DNA of 29,369 nt from IMG/VR virus record IMGVR_UViG_3300031718_000136, positions 1 to 29,369 of that record. One strand, 5' to 3'. The notes under the pieces were generated by a model. The model searched no databases. It was not told where the DNA came from and saw only the letters and a program-made list of their open reading frames with translations. This DNA comes from a virus. Below, one piece after another: positions 1 through 5,208 of this stretch. The position numbers and the translations under genes are program-made. The stretch's first letter is position 1, and each line of letters opens with the position of its first letter.

Positions 1-296
1 TAGACGCTTCCTCTTCTCAGGTTGCATCCATGACAAACGGGTGTTACTTCAAGAGGTAAGTCGTAACATCTATGGTCATAATCCGTTGCTCTACTTGCAC
101 AATCAGTACACTTTACAAATTCAGCCCTCAAGTCCGGTAACTCTCCACGCCTTACCGCCCTTCCCACGGCACTTACCGCTCTCTTGCCGTCTGGTCGATT
201 GGCGGGGGCGATCATTCTCGCATCTTCATCAAATACGTCTGCGTCCCATGCATCGGGCCACGCCAGCCAAGAGTTAAACAGCGAAACGCCCCTCAT
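1..296 (-). CDS. HNH-like Cys/His zinc protein, 3' end cut by window edge
   Basis: Reading leftward from ATG at 296, the frame stays open to the window edge (about 98 codons). The ATG overlaps the TGA of the upstream gene as ATGA, so translation is probably coupled. The C-terminal visible part has a CTDC pair, a YDHR segment and a PVCHGCN segment. This is the layout of HNH or zinc-ribbon phage proteins, in which a DH motif sits between two cysteine pairs. The N-terminal half is rich in Trp, Asp and Ala (e.g. SWLAWPDAWDADVFDED) and is not recognised. Nuclease activity is inferred from the motif alone, and the C-terminus is outside the window. Confidence 0.6.
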   Translation of the reverse strand, partial: MRGVSLFNSWLAWPDAWDADVFDEDARMIAPANRPDGKRAVSAVGRAVRRGELPDLRAEFVKCTDCASRATDYDHRCYDLPLEVTPVCHGCNLRRGSV

Positions 297-844
297 TTTG
301 CCGATAACCTCTTAAATTTTTCCACCGATGCGTCGATACCATCCGTCCCGCCCGTTGGGATTGTCGCTATTGCCGGGGGCGGAATGAATTTCTCTGGAGA
401 CATTGAAGCGTTCTCACCGTACACCATGTTTAACACAACGCGCATCGTCGCGATCACATCTTTTACGTCTGCAATCTCTAAGTCTCTACAGCAAATGATG
501 ACCGCGAGCTTACGGATTCCCAACATGCACGTCAGGTCCAGCAACTCTTTCCTGTCCGTAAACTTTGAAAAGAACTCGTCAGTGAGTCCTTCGCCAGCGC
601 ATTTGAGCAAAAGCTTCTCGCGAGTGTCGTAGGTGAGCGACGGAGCCGGAGCGTATTCCTTTGCATCCGGCTCGTCCAAAGACATTGGGGCTTTGCGACC
701 AGGACTGTGGAATGCGGCGGTCGTAGCGGCCAACGCAGGGCCAGGAAGTCGAACGTCGGTCACTCCCGCAGCCGCGTCGAGCGCCTTCGCGTTCTCTGCC
801 TCTTCGAGTGGGCCGATTCTATTTGTTTTGGCTTTGCGTGGCAC
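293..844 (-). CDS. Hypothetical phage protein, 183 aa
   Basis: A GTG start at 844 is preceded by a strong GAGGAG Shine-Dalgarno with 7-base spacing, which fixes the start. The N-terminal 70 residues are Ala/Pro-rich and look disordered. Residues from about 70 to 145 look folded and helical, with a Cys-Cys pair (IICC). The tail is Pro/Gly-rich. No family is recognised. It sits in a leftward operon, overlapping the upstream gene by 26 bases and the downstream HNH-like gene by 4. Confidence 0.75.
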   Translation of the reverse strand: MPRKAKTNRIGPLEEAENAKALDAAAGVTDVRLPGPALAATTAAFHSPGRKAPMSLDEPDAKEYAPAPSLTYDTREKLLLKCAGEGLTDEFFSKFTDRKELLDLTCMLGIRKLAVIICCRDLEIADVKDVIATMRVVLNMVYGENASMSPEKFIPPPAIATIPTGGTDGIDASVEKFKRLSAK

Positions 845-1025
845 TCGATTGCTCCTCGAAGTAGCGCGGCAGATACTTTACCAAACACGCCGCGAGCCAC
901 GCGGTCGCGTCCTCATGCTCCCAGTCCGTGCGCCCGTACCATTCAATCGGAAATGAATTGTCCGAAACGATGTCGGCAGACATTTTGTCCGCAAGCTCTT
1001 GCCATTGTATCGGTGTGCGAACCAT
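819..1025 (-). CDS. Small acidic hypothetical protein, 68 aa
   Basis: ATG at 1025 begins 6 bases after the stop of the 24-residue gene upstream. No good Shine-Dalgarno is visible, so translation may depend on reinitiation. The product starts MVRTPIQWQELADKM and contains a Trp/Tyr-rich centre (EWYGRTDWEHEDATAW), followed by LAACLVKYLPRYFEEQ. It has no transmembrane segment or signal peptide. Function is unknown. Its gene overlaps the downstream GTG-started gene, typical of tightly packed phage accessory genes. Confidence 0.65.
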   Translation of the reverse strand: MVRTPIQWQELADKMSADIVSDNSFPIEWYGRTDWEHEDATAWLAACLVKYLPRYFEEQSSATQSQNK

Positions 1026-1031
1026 TGCGTG

Positions 1032-1106
1032 TCAGTCCCAGAACGGTACGTCTTCATCCCCAAACAAATAGTAGAGACAGTCCCAGACCATCGGCTTGCG
1101 CTTCAT
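1032..1106 (-). CDS. Micro-ORF, 24 aa
   Basis: ATG at 1106 overlaps the TGA of the secreted coiled-coil gene as ATGA, and the stop lies 6 bases before the next start. The peptide runs MKRKPMVWDCLYYLF then GDEDVPFWD: a basic head, an aromatic middle and an acidic tail. Without it, 77 bases of an otherwise gap-free operon would be empty. It may be a real micropeptide or only a coupling ORF that carries ribosomes to the next gene. The call rests on operon spacing, not homology. Confidence 0.5.
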   Translation of the reverse strand: MKRKPMVWDCLYYLFGDEDVPFWD

Positions 1107-1549
1107 GGCTTCTTTGCGCTCGCTGGAGCGGGAGTACATGCTTTCTTTTCGCGATCACTCTTTGGCTCTCGACAGTTTGGCAAAGCGCGGCACGGGTCGG
1201 CATCTGTTCCTGAACCGAATTGTCCATGACACGCATCCTCATCCGGCCTTTGCTTCTCGATCTTCACGAACTTGAGCGTATCAGGTTGAAGCGAGTACTC
1301 CTCCGGCTTTACATTGCTCTCTTTGTACGCTTCGTCCATCGCTTTAGTTACTTGAACACCAAGAGAATTATACTGCCCTTCCAATTTTGAGAGCTGTGCT
1401 TGGAGTTGTAGATACTGACTCTTCACACTCTCTTGTTGTAACTGGAGGTCTCGTATCTTTGCGTGTGTAGCGTCAGAGAGTACCGGGTCTTTCGCTGTCT
1501 GCGCACTCGCGAGAGACACACAAATCAGAAATGCCAAAATTAGCCTCAT
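1103..1549 (-). CDS. Secreted coiled-coil protein, 148 aa
   Basis: The start is ATG 1549, because GAGG lies 6 bases upstream and the product then begins with a clean signal peptide (MRLILAFLICVSLASAQ, probable cleavage after Ala-Ser-Ala). An upstream in-frame ATG at 1588 would spoil the signal. The mature protein begins with a heptad-rich helix of about 60 residues (KIRDLQLQQESVKSQYLQL and onward), a Glu/Lys-rich middle, and a Cys-containing Lys/Pro/Ala-rich tail. A periplasmic coiled coil could suit an envelope or lysis role such as a spanin component, but no transmembrane anchor or lipobox is visible and no family is recognised. Confidence 0.75.
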   Translation of the reverse strand: MRLILAFLICVSLASAQTAKDPVLSDATHAKIRDLQLQQESVKSQYLQLQAQLSKLEGQYNSLGVQVTKAMDEAYKESNVKPEEYSLQPDTLKFVKIEKQRPDEDACHGQFGSGTDADPCRALPNCREPKSDREKKACTPAPASAKKP

Positions 1550-1750
1550 TGGTTTCCTCGCTGGGTAATATACATTGCCTGCCTCCAAGTTGCAGCGTCC
1601 TTGTGGAGAATCGGCTGTACAGGGTGCCGATTGCCGCCATCTCTGACAGCACTACAAATACGAACGGTTTGGAGCAACTTTAGTCTTTTCCCTCTTCGCT
1701 TTGAGCTAAATAACTTTGCACTCTGAACTTGTTAGCTTCTTCAACGTAGC

Positions 1751-1788
1751 TCCGGGTTTGAACCGGAACGCCTTTAAAGGGCGTTTTT
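1751..1788 (+). terminator. Two adjacent hairpins, the second terminator-like on the + strand
   Basis: Hairpin one is TCCGG/CCGGA (1751-1755 with 1763-1767). Hairpin two is AACGCC/GGCGTT (1767-1772 with 1780-1785, loop TTTAAAG), running into five T residues at 1784-1788 on the + strand. This is the form of an intrinsic terminator for rightward transcription, although no rightward gene precedes it here. It lies just downstream of the leftward tRNA, so on the minus strand the same hairpins could affect tRNA 3' processing. The two stems share a base and may compete. Confidence 0.4.
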
Positions 1789-1793
1789 CCGTT

Positions 1794-1872
1794 TGGTGTC
1801 GGGTCTTGGATTCGAACCAAGGACCTGATGGCTGTATGGTCCATCTGCTCTACCAGACTGAGCTAATCCGAC
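1794..1872 (-). tRNA. tRNA with encoded CCA and a 9-base anticodon loop
   Basis: The minus strand folds into a cloverleaf. The acceptor stem pairs 1866-1872 with 1798-1804 with one A-C mismatch, followed by discriminator A (1797) and encoded CCA (1796-1794). The D stem is GCTC/GAGC with a 9-base loop containing GG. The anticodon stem is GATGG/CCATC (1841-1845 with 1827-1831). The variable loop has 5 bases. The T stem is CTTGG/CCAAG with loop TTCGAAT. The anticodon loop (1832-1840) reads ACCATACAG, 9 bases rather than 7, so the anticodon is not determined. CAT and ATA are both possible, and a six-pair stem with a mismatch is another reading. The cloverleaf is sound; whether it decodes is uncertain. 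Confidence 0.85.
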
Positions 1873-1923
1873 AGTTTGTTCCCGTGCATTTTCTCTCTTC
1901 GCTACCGAAGGCAAGGCAACAAC

Positions 1924-2478
1924 TTAAACGTCAATTACGGTCGTGGCGTTCAACAGCGACAGCTTGCCGTCAAGATCGCCAAGAGTTTTTTCCAGCATCT
2001 CCTGTTCTTCGAGCAGTTCGCGCTCGTTGAGATAAATGATGACTTCGTATGCTTTCTTCTCGGACTCAACAATGGCCGTTGCGCTGACGCCTGCAACACT
2101 GACTCGACCTCCGTCCTTCTGGACTTTCTCGCGTACGCCGCGCACCGCCTGATTAATGGACGCGAGGAATGCCTGACGACCTTGCGCAACCTCGCGCCGG
2201 AACGTCAACCACTCAGCGACGCTCATCGCCATCTCGCCAACCTTCGTCTGCGTGGCAAGGTTAGACTTCTGAATCGCCGTACGGATAGTCACGATTCGCT
2301 GTTCAAGGTCCGTGATCGCCTGACGCTCACGCTTGATATATTCTGTCGAACCGCCCTCCAGCGGGTCCAGCAAACGAGAGTCGCGTCCAAGATTCGCCAG
2401 CACAAATTGCTTTTTCTTTTCCAACCGCTTGCCGATTGTTTTGATCTCAGCAAGTGCTTCGGTAATTGTCATGCTCAT
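1924..2478 (-). CDS. Helical hypothetical phage protein, 184 aa
   Basis: The start is ATG 2478, with AAGG six bases upstream; a second in-frame ATG lies at 2472. The N-terminal half is highly helical and charged (TEALAEIKTIGKRLEKKKQF, later a heptad-like stretch around RERQAITDLEQRIVTIRTAI). The C-terminal half has a short beta-like segment (VSVAGVSATAIVESEKKAY) and another Glu/Leu-rich helix. It has no signal peptide or transmembrane segment. It faces the ribbon-helix-helix gene divergently across a 63-base region of repeats, so both may be controlled from there. No family is assigned with confidence. Confidence 0.75.
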   Translation of the reverse strand: MSMTITEALAEIKTIGKRLEKKKQFVLANLGRDSRLLDPLEGGSTEYIKRERQAITDLEQRIVTIRTAIQKSNLATQTKVGEMAMSVAEWLTFRREVAQGRQAFLASINQAVRGVREKVQKDGGRVSVAGVSATAIVESEKKAYEVIIYLNERELLEEQEMLEKTLGDLDGKLSLLNATTVIDV

Positions 2479-2502
2479 GCTTCACCTTTAAATGCATCGC
2501 TT

Positions 2503-2544
2503 GTGTGCGACGTGTGCCACATGATACAGAAGGTGTGCCACATG
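2503..2544. repeat. Direct repeats overlapping the RHH start, candidate operator
   Basis: The 12-base unit GTGTGCCACATG occurs at 2512-2523 and again at 2533-2544, exactly 21 bases apart (two helical turns). A near copy, GTGTGCGAC, starts at 2503. The second copy contains the ATG of the downstream regulator gene. The repeats fill the short divergent space between a leftward and a rightward gene. Ribbon-helix-helix proteins typically bind such short tandem sites cooperatively, so autoregulation is a reasonable inference. Confidence 0.45.
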
Positions 2545-2754
2545 CGCAAGCAATTTCAAACGCGCGCCCGCCTCGTCGTTTACATGGAGCAGGGTGAGGT
2601 AGACGCGATAACTGAGATGGCCGCGAGCGAAGGCCGCACGTTCTCCGACTGGATGCGTGGGGCTTTGCGTCGTGCCGTGACCGAGACGAATCGCAAATTC
2701 AAACAGAAAAAGCGGAGAGGCAAGCGGCCCGCAGAGCCATCCGCAACGAAATAA
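2542..2754 (+). CDS. Ribbon-helix-helix (CopG/Arc-type) DNA-binding protein, 70 aa
   Basis: The start is ATG 2542, because AGAAGG lies 8 bases upstream; another in-frame ATG at 2521 lacks such a site. Residues about 8-40 fit a ribbon-helix-helix fold: a beta strand (RARLVVYM), helix A (GEVDAITEMAASEG), a turn, and helix B (FSDWMRGALRRAV). The tail is Lys/Arg/Pro-rich and probably adds nonspecific DNA contacts. Such proteins bind as dimers to short tandem repeats and repress, or sometimes mark, promoters. The repeats overlapping its own start support autorepression. It leads the rightward early block. Confidence 0.75.
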   Translation: MRKQFQTRARLVVYMEQGEVDAITEMAASEGRTFSDWMRGALRRAVTETNRKFKQKKRRGKRPAEPSATK

Positions 2755-2769
2755 ACAGGAGAAAGAAAC

Positions 2770-3318
2770 ATGCAAGAGTTGGACTTCAAGTCAGCGATTG
2801 AGACGAACATTATCAACCTGGGGGAGATGACGCTCGAAGCCTCTGAGGACCGTATCATTGTAATCGAGGATGAGTTTGTAAGTGGCTATGAATGCAGGAC
2901 TTGCGACGGCTTAGGCTGGTTGGAATGTGACAACTGTAAAGGTACCGGAAAGAGCACCATTTCAAAGGATGCTAGGTGCTCACAGTGTCAAGGAAACAAG
3001 CATGTCATCTGCCCCTCGTGCAAAGGAAAGACAGTCGAAGAGGGCGGGCTCGTCGTTCCCGATGCGAGCGTGCGGCGCCCAACGACCGGAACTATCGCGT
3101 CCATCGGCCCAGAAGTTACCGCGTATAAGCGTGGACAAGCAGTAATCTATACCAGCTTTAGCGGGCACGTTTTTGAATTGAATGCGTACGACTCGAAGGC
3201 GCGGCAAGTTCAGATCGTCATCCGCATCATCCAATCGAGCGACATACTTGCAAAGGTTACAGGGCATCTAGAATTGCGCCGGTTAAAGAAGAGTCAAGCG
3301 GTCGGCACAGCAGCCTAG
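2770..3318 (+). CDS. GroES-like co-chaperonin with DnaJ-type zinc domain in the mobile loop, 182 aa
   Basis: The start is ATG 2770, with AGGAG upstream. Residues 22-38 (EASEDRIIVIEDEF) match the first GroES strands. Residues 42-84 hold four CxxC modules (Cys 42/45, 53/56, 70/73, 81/84), most followed by Lys/Gln-Gly as in the DnaJ CXXCXGXG repeats. The GroES fold then resumes with GGLVVPDAS (92-100), equivalent to the mobile-loop GGIVL tripeptide region that contacts GroEL, then GTIASIGPEV, a basic GQAVIYTSFSGHVFEL segment and the closing SSDILAKV (157-163). Phage co-chaperonins such as T4 gp31 redirect host GroEL to fold capsid protein. No GroEL is encoded here, so a host partner is inferred. 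A zinc domain at this site is unusual. Confidence 0.8.
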   Translation: MQELDFKSAIETNIINLGEMTLEASEDRIIVIEDEFVSGYECRTCDGLGWLECDNCKGTGKSTISKDARCSQCQGNKHVICPSCKGKTVEEGGLVVPDASVRRPTTGTIASIGPEVTAYKRGQAVIYTSFSGHVFELNAYDSKARQVQIVIRIIQSSDILAKVTGHLELRRLKKSQAVGTAA

Positions 3319-3369
3319 TACCTTTCACAGCGCACTACACATTTTGCTGTAGCGGACCCTAGAGACGTG

Positions 3370-3408
3370 TGCTATCGTCCGCGTCGCTGATTCGGGGGCG
3401 GTCCCGAA
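3370..3408 (+). promoter_or_regulatory. Possible extended -10 and leader hairpin before the DUF1376 gene
   Basis: In the 152-base gap before the gene at 3471 there is a TGC-TATCGT extended -10-like element (3370-3378) without a convincing -35. It is followed by a perfect six-pair hairpin TTCGGG/CCCGAA (3391-3396 with 3403-3408). Together these could start a new transcript with a structured leader. The evidence is motif only. Confidence 0.25.
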
Positions 3409-3470
3409 AGATGTAAGAACCGACCTCTTCTCTTTCCCCGCCTCCGTAAATCAGCATTCTGAGGCACCGC

Positions 3471-4199
3471 GTGACGGCGATAGGGAAAAGCCCCGCCTTC
3501 CAATTTTATGCAGGTGAATACCTGGCTGACGAAAACGTTCAGCTAATGACCCTCGAAGAAGAGGGATGCTACATCCGCATGCTCGCGTACTGCTGGCGCG
3601 AGGGCAGTATCCCAGCCGATCACACCCTCCTTTCCCGCCTCTGCAAGAACGCCTCCGATGAGATTCTAACGGTGGTTGAACGCCGGTTCGAAAAAAGGGG
3701 AACAAGACTCATTCATCTGCGCTTAGAGTTGGAACGAAAAAAACAAAAAAACTTCAACAAGAAACAACGCATGGCTGGCATAGCATCAGGTAAAGCAAGG
3801 AGACAAAAGAGGTTATCTAACGAACCACCGTTCAACCAGCGTTCAGATTCCGTTGGAACCAAAACGAACTCTGCATTTGCATTTGCTTCTTCTACTGCGG
3901 TATTAACTACAACCCCCCCTATAGTCCCCCCAAAGGGGGGACAAAAGCCCCTGCCACCTGCGAACGGAAACGGACACAAACCAACCCACGATGAACTGCT
4001 CAAGAACGAGCGGGAATACTCCGCCATGGCATGGGGCCGGGGATTCATCGTGATTCGAACTGGCAGGCACAAGCGGCCATTCACAAAAGGACAAATCGAC
4101 TCAATGGTCGGCTGCACGATTGAGAGAGTTGTGGAGCATCTTCATGCGAAAGGTTTTTGGGCTGAGATTTACAAGCTGTCAGAGGGGGCGGATACATGA
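3471..4199 (+). CDS. DUF1376 (YdaU-like) phage replication-region protein, 242 aa
   Basis: The GTG start at 3471 has GAGG 6 bases upstream. Residues about 5-80 match the DUF1376 pattern: SPAFQFYAGEYLAD, then LEEEGCYIRMLAYCWREG, IPADHTLLSRLCKN, and a Lys-rich basic helix. This domain is common in phage and prophage proteins near replication genes and is often fused to DnaT/DnaD-like primosomal parts, though its biochemical role is unsettled. A Pro-rich linker (about 140-165) leads to a C-terminal region of about 70 residues that may be a small helical DNA-binding domain. The stop overlaps the next ATG, starting a chain of coupled small genes. Confidence 0.75.
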   Translation: MTAIGKSPAFQFYAGEYLADENVQLMTLEEEGCYIRMLAYCWREGSIPADHTLLSRLCKNASDEILTVVERRFEKRGTRLIHLRLELERKKQKNFNKKQRMAGIASGKARRQKRLSNEPPFNQRSDSVGTKTNSAFAFASSTAVLTTTPPIVPPKGGQKPLPPANGNGHKPTHDELLKNEREYSAMAWGRGFIVIRTGRHKRPFTKGQIDSMVGCTIERVVEHLHAKGFWAEIYKLSEGADT

Positions 4200-4432
4200 A
4201 CGTAAAAATGTGGGAAGGTCCGATTTTTAGCGAGCACATCACGTCGCTGAAGAAAGCGGTCGTGAACGGATGTCACTGTGACCGATGTGTGACACACTTG
4301 ATCGCGGAGATTGTCGAGAAATGCTCCAACGTCCCGCTCGAACACCTGCCAGAGCACCCCGACGAAAACGGTAGCGCAGCGCATTTGAGAACCGCACTGC
4401 AATTTATAGCACGCGCTCTGAGGCCGCTATGA
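4196..4432 (+). CDS. Small hypothetical protein with CHCDRC cluster, 78 aa
   Basis: The ATG overlaps the preceding TGA as ATGA. The product is mostly helical with a CHCDRC cluster near residue 27 and another Cys about 14 residues later, which might bind a metal. It has no signal peptide or transmembrane segment. Its own stop overlaps the next ATG as ATGA. Function is unknown; the spacing shows it is a genuine member of the coupled small-gene chain leading to the terminase. Confidence 0.7.
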   Translation: MNVKMWEGPIFSEHITSLKKAVVNGCHCDRCVTHLIAEIVEKCSNVPLEHLPEHPDENGSAAHLRTALQFIARALRPL

Positions 4433-4677
4433 ACGAGTGTATGGACGGTCGCGCACTTTTAGCCGAAGCAATCCGCGAAGAGAAACTGTTGCAAGTATGT
4501 TTCAAACACGCGCGTCCCGTCTGCTTCGATGAGGTTGGATGTCCTTGCTGTAAAATTCTCAACGAACTCAAAACGCACCGATGGAATGCACGCCGAACCG
4601 AAGAACTTGCGTTGGATGAAAAACGCCGCGCGGCTGACCGGGAACTCCGTCGTCTGAGCAGTAGGTACACGCCATGA
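4429..4677 (+). CDS. Small Cys-rich, charged hypothetical protein, 82 aa
   Basis: It starts and ends in ATGA overlaps. The N-terminal half has several cysteines (CFKHARPVCFDEVGCPCC), possibly one zinc site. The C-terminal half is a strongly charged helix (RRTEELALDEKRRAADREL). No family is recognised. Coupling to both neighbours supports it being translated. Confidence 0.7.
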   Translation: MNECMDGRALLAEAIREEKLLQVCFKHARPVCFDEVGCPCCKILNELKTHRWNARRTEELALDEKRRAADRELRRLSSRYTP

Positions 4678-4811
4678 ATCACAAGTGGGTGAAGTTCAAG
4701 ACTTGTATCGGTGACGTGTGGGAATGCAGTGTGTGCCGAACATGGACCACGAAGTTTCGGAAGAAAAGTTATCAATCCAAGTCGCAGTGTTTCGGGAAAG
4801 CAATTCGATGA
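4674..4811 (+). CDS. Small basic CxxC protein, 45 aa
   Basis: ATG 4674 overlaps the previous TGA and the stop TGA overlaps the ATG of the next gene. The product (starts MNHKWVKFKTCIGDVW) has one CSVC pair and is Lys/Ser-rich, so it could be a half zinc ribbon. Its strongest support is the ATGA junction at each end, which continues the pattern of the neighbouring genes. Confidence 0.6.
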   Translation: MNHKWVKFKTCIGDVWECSVCRTWTTKFRKKSYQSKSQCFGKAIR

Positions 4812-5053
4812 TGGATATTTTTGGAGTTCCGCAGATGCGGACTTTGTTGTTGCCGATTTGTCGCGACATTGCGCCGGGTCTCATCGGGCGTGAGTTCGCA
4901 GACTTAGACCCAGTGCGCGACGCAGGGCAGTTGCACGATGTCTGTCGCATGGCGAACATCGTGAGGTATGTGCGCATGGGAATTGACCCGCACTGGATTT
5001 CTAGCGAAGAGTTGGAGCAGGCGCGGAAGTTCGCACTGAGCAAAGGATTCTAA
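4808..5053 (+). CDS. Hypothetical protein, 81 aa
   Basis: The same frame is open upstream, but ATG 4808, which overlaps the preceding TGA as ATGA, is the best start. The product begins MMDIFGVPQMRTLLLPICRD and is helical with a C-terminal SSEELEQARKFALSKGF. No motif is recognised. It ends two bases before the ATG of the helix-turn-helix gene that precedes the terminase. Confidence 0.65.
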   Translation: MMDIFGVPQMRTLLLPICRDIAPGLIGREFADLDPVRDAGQLHDVCRMANIVRYVRMGIDPHWISSEELEQARKFALSKGF

Positions 5054-5055
5054 AA

Positions 5056-5208
5056 ATGCGGCTGGATCACAAGCGTTGCAACGAAGAACTGCGACAGCGA
5101 GCGGTGAAACTAAAATCCTACGGCGTTCAACACAAGATGATTGCTGAACGCCTCGGCGTTGCGCCGGCAACGGTACGAAAACTTCTCACCATGAAGGCCA
5201 AGCCGTGA
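5056..5208 (+). CDS. Minimal helix-turn-helix protein, 50 aa, possible small-terminase-like protein
   Basis: ATG 5056 opens a 50-codon frame that ends in a GTGA overlap with the large terminase start. Residues about 20-45 read as a helix-turn-helix: SYGVQHKMIAERLGVAPATV then RKLL. Small terminase subunits carry a DNA-recognition helix-turn-helix and usually lie directly before the large subunit, so position and motif suggest this role. At 50 residues it lacks the oligomerisation domain of known small terminases, so a general DNA-binding or regulatory role is equally possible. Confidence 0.6.
   Translation: MRLDHKRCNEELRQRAVKLKSYGVQHKMIAERLGVAPATVRKLLTMKAKP

Noticed and set aside
41-277. Rightward open frame at the left edge
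   Set aside because: It lies opposite the partial HNH-like gene that has a coupled ATGA start and clear Cys/His motifs on the minus strand.
1567-1572. TATATT -10-like element before the leftward operon
   Set aside because: The matching -35 region is poor and the Shine-Dalgarno would be at the extreme 5' end, so it is not listed as a promoter.
1549-1588. Earlier in-frame ATG for the secreted coiled-coil protein
   Set aside because: It would place 13 residues before a clean signal peptide, while ATG 1549 has GAGG at good spacing.
1716-2541. Two rightward frames running through the tRNA and opposite the leftward 184-residue gene
   Set aside because: They cross the tRNA or lie antisense to a well-supported gene. 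Only the 3' part from 2542 is coding, with its own Shine-Dalgarno.
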